A stretch of 64,000 bases of DNA from Puccinia triticina. Taxonomy: Eukaryota; Basidiomycota; Pucciniomycetes; Pucciniales; Pucciniaceae. The notes beneath the pieces were generated by a model, which ran no database searches, had not been told where the DNA came from, and saw only the letters and a program-made list of their open reading frames with translations. Where the stretch lies: NCBI RefSeq assembly GCF_026914185.1, contig NC_070565.1, positions 6,882,001-6,946,000 on the forward strand, written 5' to 3'. Every line of letters starts with the position of its first letter. Positions within the stretch are counted from its first letter, which is position 1. Positions 33,413-42,480 of this stretch are shown here, one piece after another. The position numbers and the translations under genes are program-made.

Positions 33413-33949
33413 TTCGCCTGTTTTGATTTATTGTGTTTTCTTCTCCCCATCATTTCTCCTCCGCCTCCTTGCTTTTTACTTAGGCTTCTTTTTAAGTCAT
33501 CTGATTTCACTATTGTTCTCCCTCTGATACGTGGCGGTTTTGCTTTGTTTTGATTTTTTTCTTGGCCATAGGGCCTTTTTTTGCAAGGCAATGCAAAATT
33601 GCCCGCCTGCGGAGGGATATGTAATTTTACATTACTTTTTTTACAATGGGCCCCACTTGGTAAAGCAATTAATTTGCAAAATTAATTGTTTTGCCTTTCT
33701 GGTGCACCATTGCAATGTCAGATTTTGCAATGTCTGGGCGTGGTAAGAATGAAATGGTAAATTTGTACATAAAAAGGGATCATGTGCAAATCTACAAATT
33801 AGTTTTTACATTCTCTGGTTTTGCAATGCCCTCAATTGTGAGCAATTTTGTAAAATTATTTGTTTTGTGGATAATGTGTAATTTTGCAATGTTATCATTT
33901 TACAATGTCCTTACATTGTAAAAGAGGAATTGTAAAAATCAACAGCCCC
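33413..33949 (+). other. MULE 3' non-coding region and right inverted repeat
   Basis: AT-rich, without genes. TTTTGCAATG, TTTTACA and related words recur more than ten times from 33585 to 33935. The terminal 53 bp form the right inverted repeat ending in CCCC at 33949. Confidence 0.8.
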
Positions 33950-34678
33950 CTATTTTAATCATATTACAAGACCCTGATGAGACTGATGACCCATCATCAT
34001 GTTTTTCCTCTGTTTCTGATTGAGTTTTTTCTTCAACGGTTTCTTCTGCCTCTATTTCAACATTTTTAATGTTTTTCTTTGGTTGAGGGCAGTTTGGTGA
34101 AGTGTGTCCCATTTTACCACAGTTGTAGCACTTCTTATCCTTCTGATAACTCTGGTCTTTTGAAGTGGATGGTTTCTTTTCTTCTGTTTTCTCAGTTTTA
34201 TCCCCTTGATATTTAGGCTTATATCTTCTGCCAATGCGTGTACGTGTAGTTATGTCTTCTAAAGTGTTAACAATATCTTCAGTACTTGCATTGTAGGGTA
34301 GTCTACTTTTAATGGCGTGCTCTAGATCTCCGCCACATTTTTTGGGGATTCTTAGGTGGACTTCATTGTCTGTTAAATTGGGCCAAATGGCTTTCAATCT
34401 ATCTTTTTGAGCTATTACCCATTTAAGTGGATTGTCCTTTTCAATATCAAAGGTGCTCCCATCAAATTTATTTTCAATTTGAAGCGCCATGCTGGGCTTC
34501 CCCATTTACTTTTAATTTGTTCTTTCCACCATTCCCAAGATTGTTTGCCATTTGCTGAGCGTAGGTCTGTGAACCAGCGCTTGGCGCAACCCTTGAAAAG
34601 ACTGTTAAGTCTTCCAGTAATTGAGGAATCACTCAGTTCAAAATCTTCTTGGTACAAATCAATTGTTTTGATGAAGTC
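33950..34678 (-). pseudogene. gag: E2 Gag C-terminal two thirds
   Basis: Minus-strand Gag read from 34678 downward: capsid-like DFIKTIDLYQEDFEL, WFTDLRSANGKQSW, WGSPAW. A one-base shift near 34490 follows, then IENKFDGSTFDIEKDN, a linker and the CCHC knuckle CYNCGKMGHTSPNC. It ends in an acidic segment and SSGSCNMIKI, which would read straight into Pol if the MULE were absent. E2 therefore had a fused Gag-Pol frame. The N-terminus is replaced by an LTR-T at 34679. Confidence 0.85.
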
Positions 34679-35403
34679 TGTCAGCTCCCGTCTCTTATGT
34701 GACGAGGGGCTGATGGGTTTTGGATTACGTGCTGTAGCGGCTTGGGCAGCGGCCAGCGAAAACAGGGCCGCACTATAGCTATTACAGCCAGTGGGAATAA
34801 ACCACACCTCGACGCTGAATAGCGGAGGGGCTAGCTCCCTTACAAAAGTAAGGGGACGCGGCGATGACTCAAGCCAGGCGCCGTAGCTTCAAACAAAAGA
34901 GAGGTTATTTTCTAGGTTACAGGTGTGATAACAATCACCTGTACCTAGAAATTACACGAGTTGAGGTCGAAGGAGCTGTAAAGGAAAAGATAGGGTTAGT
35001 TGATTATTGAAAACCCCACTCACTATTGTTTTATAGTAAGGTTGGCGGGTTTGTATGTGTAATAATCTTGGGGGGAAATCTCTCCAGGGGAAAGATCCCC
35101 CCTTTTATATTACAGGATCAGCTCCCTCCTTCGAGTCAAGGTCCTGAGGGATCCTTAACTCCAAGGAGGAGTGAACACAGAATTCAGAAGGGGATTTACA
35201 TAAATATGTATGTAATCACCCTAATTGTAAATATATTAAGCTTAATCAGGATAAATACACAGAGAGATAAGATTATCTCTCTCTGTATAAACAGATATGT
35301 AATCAATGTGAAATAAGATTAATTACATACTCAAAAGAGTGTGAAATAGGTACTAAATACATAATAATAGTACATTGAAATAAAAGGTACATAATTCATG
35401 TAA
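34679..35403. mobile_element. LTR-T copy A (truncated, 725 bp)
   Basis: Starts TGTCAGCTCCCGTC and runs in the opposite orientation to copy C (52728-53576). It ends at 35403 exactly where the tRNA-like segment begins in copies B and C. Left flank is E2 gag, right flank is E3 RT, so its two sides come from different elements and no duplication can be paired. Contains the two hairpins typical of the family (about 34911-34953 and 35259-35286). Confidence 0.75.
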
Positions 35404-36600
35404 TGTGGATCTTGCCCGCGTCGGGTCCGTAGGCAATCTTGACTAAGACAATATCCTGACCCACGATGGTCTTGAGTTTCTGGAAAGCCTCTTCGCACTC
35501 CGCCGACCAGATCCATTCTGCATCCTTGCGCGTCAGGCGCCGGAGAGGGAGGCAGATCTCGGATAAGGAAGGGATGAATATCCGGACATAGACTACCACA
35601 CCAAGAAAGCCGCGAACCTCTGATGCATTGATGGGAGTCGGCCAAGAGAGAACTTTATTCACCTTGCTCTTCGACATCCTGCGACCCTCTTTACACACAA
35701 CGTGTCCTACAATCTCCAGTGCAGGCACGCAGGCCGCCAGCTTGGATGCAGAGACTGTCAGCCCTGATTCTTTGATTCGAAAAAGAATGCGCTCCAAAGT
35801 GGTGGCGTATTCCCAGATGAAGCGGCGTATGCCGGAATGCCACAAAAGAACCTCGCCACCATAATCAGACACGGGGCCCTTAATGCCGCCGTCGTCGATG
35901 AAGATTCCCGCGTGATCCAGAATCTCGTCCTGGAGAATCCAAACCATCTGCACTTGGTAGACCGCAACCAAGTTCTTTCCTCCCTGGGGCAACCGCGTGA
36001 GCTGAAACCTACCGAGAGGGGTGTCGAAAGTGGTGAGAGGTTGAGAGATTGGATGTAACGCGCGCTCATTGTAGCCGCCCATAATGTCACCTAGCCTTTA
36101 GCAGGCACGGCCTGCAAATGACTCCACAAACTCCTCAGTGGCCGGTGGAACGCCGGCGTCTTTGATCGTGACCTTGTTCAGTGGCTGAAGATCGTGTACG
36201 ACGCGTATTTTGCCATTGCTCTTGAGGACGCAAAAGACCGGGGAGGAGTAACTTGACGTCGACTGCTCATAGAGGCCCGCGGCGACACGCTCGCGGATGA
36301 CTTTGATGAATTCATCCAACTTAGCTGCAGGAATAGGAATTTTGCGCTTCTGCCACGGCTCGTGCTCCACGACGGGGATGATGTATGGTAACCCGTAGGA
36401 GTCCTTGAGCAAACCTCTCTCTTCCGACGTAAACACTATCAAAAGATTCCGTTCCGCCAAAACATTCTTGAGCAAATCCAACTCAGCTGGCCACAGCCAG
36501 CCTTTGGGGCCGAAGTTGACGACAGCAAGCCGTTCTTCCGTGACGCGCCCCTTTTGAACAAAAGGACAGGCTAGCGAACGGGGAAGGCCGTGTTGAGTTG
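35404..36600 (-). pseudogene. E3 reverse transcriptase (partial)
   Basis: Minus strand: NFGPKGWLW and LDLLKNVLAERNLL, then RERVAAGLYEQSTSSYSSP, IRVVHDLQPLNKV. A stop at 36098-36100 breaks the frame, followed by MGGYNERALHPISQPLTTF, LTRLPQGGKNLVAVYQ, catalytic IFIDDGGIKGP (Phe-Ile-Asp-Asp rather than Tyr-x-Asp-Asp), LEIVGHVVCKEGRRM and VRGFLGVVVYVR. It ends DIVLVKIAYGPDAGKI at the LTR-T junction, just before RNase H. Alignment with E5 RT (IFIDDAAVKGP) supports the assignment. Confidence 0.85.
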
Positions 36601-36609
36601 TCTGTTAGT

Positions 36610-36795
36610 CTGCTACCATGATGTATCACCACAGTATGGAGGGCTGTTGGATAGACCCATGAGCACTACCAACCAACCACCCAGCTGGCAGCCAAAAGCG
36701 TCTGTAGCCTAGTTGGTAAAGGCAGCACTCTAGTATGTGTCTCAGCATAGCTGAGGTCGTGAGTTTGACTCTCACTAGACACATCTTCATTTTAC
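36610..36795 (+). mobile_element. tRNA-derived insertion (SINE-like) in E3 pol
   Basis: E3 coding stops matching E5 between SRDPYRGL and the RT start. The intervening DNA contains a tRNA-like sequence at about 36697-36783: A box TAGCCTAGTTGGTA, D stem GCC/GGC, a long variable-arm hairpin CTCAGC/GCTGAG, and a T arm GTGAG-TTTGACT-CTCAC. The acceptor pairs with one mismatch (GCGTCTG/TAGACAC). It could be a class-II tRNA gene, a tRNA pseudogene or a tRNA-headed SINE. The anticodon is ambiguous, so I assign no isotype. Insertion ends are not firmly set. Confidence 0.5.
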
Positions 36796-37072
36796 AGTCT
36801 CTACAGGCCGCGATACGGGTCGCGCGAAAGAGGCGGGCGTTGCAGAGGAGGGTTCAGATTTTGAGGCATAGCTTGGTTGACCGGCTTGATCTTGCGCGCC
36901 ACCGGCTTGTACTTCGCGGCGAAGGAAAGGAACTCCCCACGCGTCCATGCATCCACCAGTGCCGCCTGCTCGTGATAACGCAGCCCGTGCTCCATCAAAC
37001 ACCACGTGCGATGCTCCGCGCGATCTCGAAAAGCCGCCTTATCTGAAAACGTAAAACCAAACGGAAGGGCTT

Positions 37073-37155
37073 CGCTCACGAGTGTGGCCGGATGTAGAGT
37101 TTCAAAAAATTGCGCAGCATCACGCCTCGGAGGTGCACATTGGGAGGAGCTTACT
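37073..37155 (-). repeat. Repeated module M, copy 5 (E3)
   Basis: Minus strand: AGTAAGCTCCTCCCAATG, GTGCACCTCC, ending CACTCGTGAGC. The donor-like start carries a T-to-C change (AAGTAAGC). Confidence 0.7.
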
Positions 37156-37421
37156 TCTATTTCCAATTGCCTCCACGGGACACCGAATTCCACCACGCCC
37201 TCCTCACAATCCAAAGAAAACCGTAGTTTCACCTCATTTCGGAGGATCTTTAGTTTTTCCTTGTTGCGGAGGCTCGGGAGTTTGGGCTCATCGCGGAGTC
37301 TAGCTAGATTACCCTCATTGCGGAGGACGCCACAGGACGTATCTAGTTTATTCTCTTCACGGAGACGCGGTCGAGAGGTTGAAAATCCATCTGGAACAAA
37401 AAATCGGGGCGAATAACCAGT

Positions 37422-37501
37422 GGGGCTCACAGATGTGGCATGTAATGCTAACGACGATGCAGTAGAGCCCTGGGAGGTGCATAACTGGGAGGAACTTACT
37501 T
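37422..37501 (-). repeat. Repeated module M, copy 4 (E3)
   Basis: Minus strand: AGTAAGTTCCTCCCAG, ATGCACCTCC, GCATTACATGCCACAT, GTGAGCCCC. Located between protease and RT. Confidence 0.75.
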
Positions 37502-37834
37502 CCTGTCTCCCAAACCTCCATAGATTCCCTATATCCTCCATTCCACCCTGCGCCATTAAACCGTTGCCGAAAGAAAACACGCCAAGAGCCGCGCCGGAGA
37601 ACAGGAAGGAACCTTGAGAAAGCGCGCCAAGAAAGGCGGGAACAAGAAGTGAACTGAAATCTGATGATGTGTTTTTGAGGGTTTTTGTATTTTCTTCATG
37701 TTTTTCAGATTTGATATTTTGATTATTGAGTGAGAAAGGAAAGCAAGACTGGTGAATCTCTTGGTGATGAGTTGACCCAGCGGCGCGTGGGCGAGATCCC
37801 AGATTAACACGGCCACTCGACGGGTCAACTTTAC

Positions 37835-39330
37835 TCATAAAAAATGACGCCCCTCGACCGGGTCGTCGCGCGCCGTGTTTGAGCGCGTCAGAATAGCCTT
37901 CTTTCCCTTTCCAGGGAAGTCGCGCTCCCATCGTCCCGAATCTGTCGCACAGAGGGAGACCTCTATCCTTCTCCCGTTCGCATCCGGGAGCAAGATCCTC
38001 TCGCCAACCTCTCCCGAAAAGCTGAGCGTGGCGTCGAAATCCATGAGAAAAGTCCTCCCCAAGATCATGGGTCCAACCATTCGAGTGATCCAGAAATGGC
38101 ACGTGCCCACAATGGATTTCCCGATGCAAAGCGGGACGTCCTCAGCGACACCGACCAATTCACATGCTTGATTGCCGATCCCATAGACTGCTGAACTAAA
38201 ATTGACACGCGGGCTAATATTAAACTTGTTAGCCATCGCGTCCGAGATAAGATTCAGCTGGGATCCAGAGTCCACCAAAGGAGATGCACTACTCTCCTCG
38301 TCTCCCACCAGGCACGGCAAATAACCCAACGGGCACGAGTAAAGACGAGGCTCGAACCCGCCCGCCTTGAAATCCACGCCCTCAGCCAAAGTACCTGACG
38401 AAACCTTCAGCTCTTCCGAACCAACCTCGACTCGCTTGCGCGATACCCATCGCTTCATGCCCTCCGCCACAGCCGGGGACACCGCTAAGAGCTCCGAGAC
38501 TGACAATTCAGGAACCTTGAGCCCAGAGATCTTCTTGAGCACGCCCTCGACGGCGTTCGGATGTTCCTTGGAGATACCGCGCTCAAAGCGCACCTTAGGC
38601 GCAGCGCTAGCAGGCTTGACTGGCTGCTCAGAAGAAGACAGCTCGGGAGGTGAAGGATCCACAATCGGAGAGGCGGGAACCCTCTCAAAGAGTTCAGCTT
38701 CCATATCTGAGTCCTCTTCGTTAGGATTAGGAGCGCGCGCCGTAGACCTTCTATCCGGCTTCCGGGTAGCAGAAAGAGGAACCGCAGGGGCCTTGTAAGG
38801 CTTCGGCACCTCATGCTTCTTTCGCGCCGGGTCCGCCTCGTAGGATCCAGAAAAAGATTGAGACGTGACAACTGGAGGGTACCAGGGCTCGAGAGAACCA
38901 CACGTAGCGCGAAATTCCGGAGTGACTACACTTGCGGTCGGAGGGGGTTGAAAGGAGGCGACCACGTGACGTATGGGCCGCGAGGAATCGAAAGGGATGA
39001 GTGCCCCGTTAGGCAAGAAGAAGTTTTTGCCCTTCTGCTCGACCAGATTGGCTTCCTTGTCCTTCTTGAGCTCGAAACAGCGCCCAGTCCCGTGGCCTTC
39101 GCGATGGCAATAGTAACAAACCAACGGGCCGCGCTCGGATGGAGGTACCTTGCCCGACGGCTGAGGCGCATGGCTGGTGAACTTCTTCTCCAGACGTTGC
39201 TCGAAAGACTGCAACATCCTCGAGATCTCGTCGACGGTTGCCGGTGGTTTATCCGGTGCCGTGGCCGCAGTGGGTCGCCGATCCTGCCCCATCTTCTTCA
39301 TCACCTCATTTCCCGACTGGAAAAGGTGAC
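37835..39330 (-). CDS. E3 Gag C-terminus and aspartic protease
   Basis: The 489-aa frame on - carries the CCHC knuckle CYYCHREGHGTGRC near residues 63-76. It then has the conserved ALIPFDSSRPIRHVVASFQ, an acidic/Pro linker, LSVSELLAVSPAVAEGMKRW and SCPLGYLPCLVGD. The protease active site is PLVDSGSQLNLISD with second motif MILGRTFLMDFDATL. It serves as the unbroken reference for E4. Its apparent start is internal: Gag coding enters from 39330 in this frame (FQSGNEVMKKM), and the upstream 256-codon frame overlaps with a one-base shift. Confidence 0.85.
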
Positions 39331-39956
39331 GCAGATCGAGGGTCCTCGAAAGTGAGAGCCGTCTGACCTTTCATCACATCAGCTACCGCCTCTTTCAGGA
39401 TCTCAAAAGAGGGCAACTTGAATTGATTGTCCAGAGTTGTGATCATAGTCTTCGCCTTGATGAGATGATCCCGCACGCGCTCCTGAACTCCTAGCGAAAA
39501 GGATCGGTAGTAAAGCGTCCGCACTTCCTCCACGGAGTCAATGTGCGCTTTACGAAGCAAATAAGACTGGATCGGTTCCCAGGCGCGCCAAAAATCTTGA
39601 TAGTCGACGACAGACGAAACGCCACCCTTCGCAACCCAAGACTGGGTGAGAGCCTCCAAGTCCGGCAGCGTGAACCTCGCCGTGTCGACCTGACCCCAAT
39701 ACGCGAGCATTGAAGCCTTAAGAGAGGACCATACGGGTGGGTTGTAACCGTCTAGAGTCTCCAAAACGTCTTTAACTTCCACCTTGCGCACGAAGAACCT
39801 TACTTGCTGAGCCATATCGAACTCCGACGCGCCGTCCAAATCTGCGGCCAATTGATAGTCCGCCAAGAAGCGCTCGACATGGGTACCATCAAAACCCAGT
39901 GCCTTGTCCTGAGGCTTGATTTTCACGCGCCTCGCGCCAACTCCTGCGTCGGCCAT
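39306..39956 (-). CDS. gag: E3 Gag N-terminal part
   Basis: Likely start MADAGVGARRVKIKPQ (ATG at 39954-39956). The frame extends 40 codons further upstream into the leader. Capsid-like domain with ALGFDGTHVERFL, SSLKASMLAYWGQVDTARF, WRAWEPIQSYLLRKAHID, KTMITTLDNQFKLPSFEIL and GQTALTFEDPR. A one-base shift near 39315-39330 separates it from the zinc-knuckle/protease frame. Because both halves are otherwise clean, the shift could be a recent mutation, a sequencing error or programmed frameshifting; the site has no obvious slippery heptamer. Confidence 0.85.
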   Translation of the reverse strand: MADAGVGARRVKIKPQDKALGFDGTHVERFLADYQLAADLDGASEFDMAQQVRFFVRKVEVKDVLETLDGYNPPVWSSLKASMLAYWGQVDTARFTLPDLEALTQSWVAKGGVSSVVDYQDFWRAWEPIQSYLLRKAHIDSVEEVRTLYYRSFSLGVQERVRDHLIKAKTMITTLDNQFKLPSFEILKEAVADVMKGQTALTFEDPRSASPFPVGK

Positions 39957-40011
39957 TGCAAATGACTGGAACAAGGGAATTCGACCTGAAGCGAGAGAGA
40001 AGACAATTCCA

Positions 40012-40095
40012 AAGGGCTCACGAATGTGGCTATGTAATGCTTTGACACGAGTGTAGAGAAACCCTAGGAGGTGCACAATTGGGAGGACTTACTTC
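40012..40095 (-). repeat. Repeated module M, copy 3 (E3 leader)
   Basis: Minus strand: AGTAAGTCCTCCCAATTG, TGCACCTCC, GCATTACATAGCCACATT, GTGAGCCC, just upstream of gag, equivalent in position to copy 1 of E4. Confidence 0.78.
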
Positions 40096-40152
40096 TAGTC
40101 TCCTGTGCCTCCGCTGCTGAACCCTAAAAAAAAACTAAGAAAAAGGAAAAGG

Positions 40153-40234
40153 ACCGCCAAGCGTCTCGAGACCGTGAAAATCGCCGAGACTGTAAATCTT
40201 GAGGTCGCTGGTTTGATCCCGGCTCGGGGGACCA
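40153..40234 (+). other. E3 extended primer-binding site: tRNA-Tyr-like sequence
   Basis: Read on + this is tRNA-like and ends in CCA (40232-40234), exactly two bases from the LTR end. T arm GCTGG-TTTGATC-CCGGC is well paired. Anticodon arm AGACTGTAAATCT has anticodon GTA (Tyr) with no intron. GCCAAG near the 5' end resembles the D arm, but the D-loop region is expanded. Relative to E3 (minus) it is the PBS plus about 60 nt of further tRNA complement. A bona fide nuclear tRNA-Tyr gene would be expected to carry an intron after the anticodon. Confidence 0.65.
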
Positions 40235-40236
40235 AA

Positions 40237-40990
40237 TGTGGAACTCCGTCCGTGCCAGGCGGCGGCAGTTGTTGGAGGGGAAAAGGTTTGGGGAAATGCC
40301 CTCCGGGAATGGTTGCAGAAAGAGAGGGGGATCTGAGAGCGATGAGGTATGGGGTGTTTGATTTACAACGGCGTTGAGCGCGCGTCGGCGGGGTAGTTTG
40401 TTGAAAGAAAGGGAAGAGGACTGGGATGGACAAGGAAGATCGTCGAGGAGCGCCGGAAGGCGGGGTCAGAGAGGGGAGGGATCGTCAAAGCTACGCCACA
40501 TGCGTGATAAGAGTCCCGCAAGTTGGCGGGATGGATAAAGCTCCGAGAATCCTCAAGATTGCAATGAATAGCCAAGATCAATAAAATTCCGATGGAAAAT
40601 ATGGTTCAGAGTGTCTCCCATGCCGTCCCATTGTCTAAGTTTGAACAGAACTTAGACTCCGGGCGCAGCACGCAGCGGGACCTTCATCATACACCCACGC
40701 GCGCAACAAACTCAACAGAAAGAAGGAACAAACAAAAAAAAGAACAAAACCAAAACAAAACCAAAAAACTCAGACAAAACCAACCCACCACACAACCAAA
40801 CCTTCCAAACACGCGCAGATAAGAAACAAAATCAACAGACAAATGTAGAAAGAAAAGCAACAAGGAAGAGACAGGGAAGAGACCAAAGAAAAACTGCCGC
40901 GCTACATAGAGGAAAAGAACCTCTGCGCGCCAAGCCGCGCGCCATCGCCAATTTGATCCTGACACCGCGTGTACCAGATAGCGCACCACA
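40237..40990 (-). repeat. E3 5' LTR (754 bp)
   Basis: Minus-sense ends TGTGGTGCGC and GGAGTTCCACA (inverted TGTGG/CCACA). Bounded by the tRNA-Tyr-like PBS and by CCGG. A purine-rich block at 40725-40800 on + corresponds to T/G-rich U3 on the element strand, as in E4. No gene. Confidence 0.75.
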
Positions 40991-41520
40991 CCGGGCGCCG
41001 TGGCTACACAAGGAAGAGCCTCTTGTCTTCTAGGATACAGGTGTTATAACACCCACCTGTACCTAGGGGAAAAATATACGAAGGAGGAAAAAGCTGTAAA
41101 GTAAAAAGGTTAGTAGATTATATAAAACCCCACTCACTTTATGTTTCAAAGTAAGGTTAGCAGGTTTCTATGTGTAATAATCTTAAGGGGGGAAATCTCT
41201 CCAGGGGAAAGATCCCCCCTTTTATATTACAGGATCAGCTCCCTCCTTTGAGTCAAGGTCCTGAGGGATCCTTAACTCCAAGGAGGAGTGAACACGGAAT
41301 TCAGAAGGGGATTTACACAAATAGGTATGTAATCACCCTATTTGTACATATATTAAGCTTAATCAGGATAAATACACAGAGAGATAAGATTATCTCTCTC
41401 TGTATAAACAGATATGTAATCAATGTGAAATAAGCTTAATTACATACTCAAAAGAGTGTGAAATATGTATTAAATACATAATAATAGTACATTGAAATAA
41501 AAGGTACATAATTAATGTAA

Positions 41521-41598
41521 TGACAGGGAATTGAACTCTTGACTTTATGTACATGAGTCAATCATTAAATAAGTCTTTAACCATTAGGCTATAAGACA
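41521..41598 (-). other. tRNA-like segment in LTR-T copy B
   Basis: Minus strand: A box TAGCCTAATGGTTA and B box GAGTTCAATTCCC at tRNA-like spacing, with an anticodon-stem-like hairpin TTGACT/AGTCAA. T-stem and acceptor pair poorly, so this is a tRNA-derived sequence or Pol III-promoter-like module, not a clear functional tRNA gene. Confidence 0.55.
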
Positions 41599-42429
41599 CA
41601 CTGCGGGCATCTTGATGTTGCTGCGGTCCGCAGCGACATCTGACGATTCAGTGGGGATTCGAACCCCGCGCGACAAGTAATGCAGCGACACTTGGCTGTC
41701 TGATGGACAGCCGGCCACCGGGGTATGTACACACAACGCACCTCTCGATGGCCGGCACAACGACCGGTCACCAAGAGGAGTACGCACTCCTCTCGATGGC
41801 TGGCCCAAGGACCGGCCATCAGGAGGAGCCATCGTGCCGGCCATTGAGAGTTGTCCACACTCCTCTCGATGACCAGCATAACGACTGGTCATTGGGAGGA
41901 GGAGTCCACGCTCCTCTCAATGACCAGCACAAGGACCGGTCATTGGGAGGAGGAATCCATACTCCTCTCAATGCCAACACAGGCCGGCGTCGAGAGGAGT
42001 ACATGCACCTCGATGCCCGGTCTGTGCCGATCATCAAGGGAAGTGTGTATGTACTCCTCCCGATGACCGGACCTTGGGCCAGCCATCAAGAGGAGTGCGT
42101 ACTCCTCTCGGTGACCGGTTGTTGTGCCGGCCATCGAGAGGTGTCTGTACTCCTCTTGACGCCGGTGTGTGCTGGCATCAAGAGGAGTGTGGACTCCTCC
42201 CAATGACCGGTCCATGAGCTGGTCACCAAGAGGAGTGAGAGGAGTGTGTTATAATCCTCTTGATGGCCGGCACAAGGACCGGTCATCGAGAGGTTGTTAT
42301 GTATTGGTGGCCGGCTGTCCAAAGGCAAATCGATCAGCCGGCCAGATGTCGCTGCAGCTGACGCTGCATTCTGATATGCAGCGTCATGATGTCGCTGCGG
42401 CCCGCAGCGACAGCGAGATGCCCGCAGTG
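41599..42429. mobile_element. CACTG-2: non-autonomous CACTA-like DNA transposon (831 bp)
   Basis: Inverted ends start CACTGCGGGCATCT and include TGCTGCGG-CCGCAGCGACATC. 3-bp duplication ACA at 41596-41598 and 42430-42432. The homologous LTR-T copy C (52776) has the same sequence with a single TGT and no insert, giving an internal empty-site proof. No transposase gene. The interior is a tandem array of palindromes. At 41650-41675 a GGGGATTCGAACCCC palindrome looks like a captured tRNA T arm. Confidence 0.92.
41735..42300. repeat. Tandem array of hairpin units in CACTG-2
   Basis: About ten imperfect units, mostly 50-75 bp, each a palindrome of the type CTCCTCTCGATGACC...GGTCATTGGGAGGAG with a short central spacer. 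Both strands therefore read alike, and spurious frames appear on both. Confidence 0.85.
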
Positions 42430-42480
42430 ACATGTACTCTGCATTGTAGACACATGGACTTAGTGTCTCAGTTTCTGACA

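Larger units (their letters stand above)
28448..33949 (+). mobile_element. Complete Mutator-like element (MULE), 5502 bp
   Basis: Imperfect terminal inverted repeats of about 50 bp: both ends read GGGG, then TTTTTACAA, TTTTACAATG and CATTGTAAA at the same spacing. It is flanked by a perfect 9-bp duplication CTATTTTAA (28439-28447, 33950-33958), the length expected of Mutator elements. One spliced gene runs left to right. The non-coding ends (28448-29048 and 33413-33949) are rich in TTTGCAATG and TTTACAATG words, perhaps transposase sites. It is inserted in frame at the gag-pol junction of E2. Confidence 0.93.
23735..34678 (-). mobile_element. E2: Ty3/gypsy retrotransposon on the minus strand, interrupted by a MULE
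   Basis: From right to left: partial gag, MULE, intact pol, polypurine tract and 3' LTR. The 5' LTR and the N-terminus of gag are missing because the LTR-T copy at 34679 abuts gag. Without the 5.5-kb MULE, gag and pol are one continuous open frame apart from a gag indel. Pol is closely related to E1 Pol but far better preserved, so E2 is a younger copy or family. Confidence 0.88.
36801..37830 (-). pseudogene. E3 protease-RT linker / pol N-terminus
   Basis: Between protease and RT on the minus strand. It holds two M modules (37422-37501, 37073-37155) and repeated short Leu/Arg/Asn-rich words (LRNEGNLARLRDE, LRNKEKLKILRNEV). It ends with the segment shared with E5: YKPVARKIKPVNQAMPQNLNPPL. A long frame crosses it, but whether the modules are translated or spliced out is unclear. 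Confidence 0.5.
35404..40990 (-). mobile_element. E3: Ty3/gypsy element on the minus strand (5' LTR to mid-RT)
   Basis: Right to left: 5' LTR (40237-40990), antisense tRNA-Tyr PBS, module M, gag, zinc knuckle, protease, two more M modules, a short pol N-terminus, a tRNA-like insertion and RT, truncated at 35404 by LTR-T copy A. Same family group as E4 and E5. Right flank CCGG (40991-40994) is the probable 4-bp duplication; its partner is lost. Confidence 0.82.
40991..42480. mobile_element. LTR-T copy B (left end lost; contains CACTG-2)
   Basis: Matches copies A and C from GCGCCGTGGCT (about 40995) rightwards, including the hairpin at about 41030-41070 and the tRNA-like segment (41521-41598). 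It ends TTTCTGACA at 42480. E3 is inserted at its left side and CACTG-2 within it. The right flank GCTAG begins an integrase fragment. Confidence 0.78.

Noticed and set aside
40153..40234. Active nuclear tRNA-Tyr gene
   Set aside because: Position fixed two bases from the LTR in both E3 and E4, no intron after the anticodon, and a poorly formed D arm favour an extended primer-binding site.
41703..42206. Coding frame across CACTG-2
   Set aside because: Palindromic repeats give mirror frames on both strands; no protein family.
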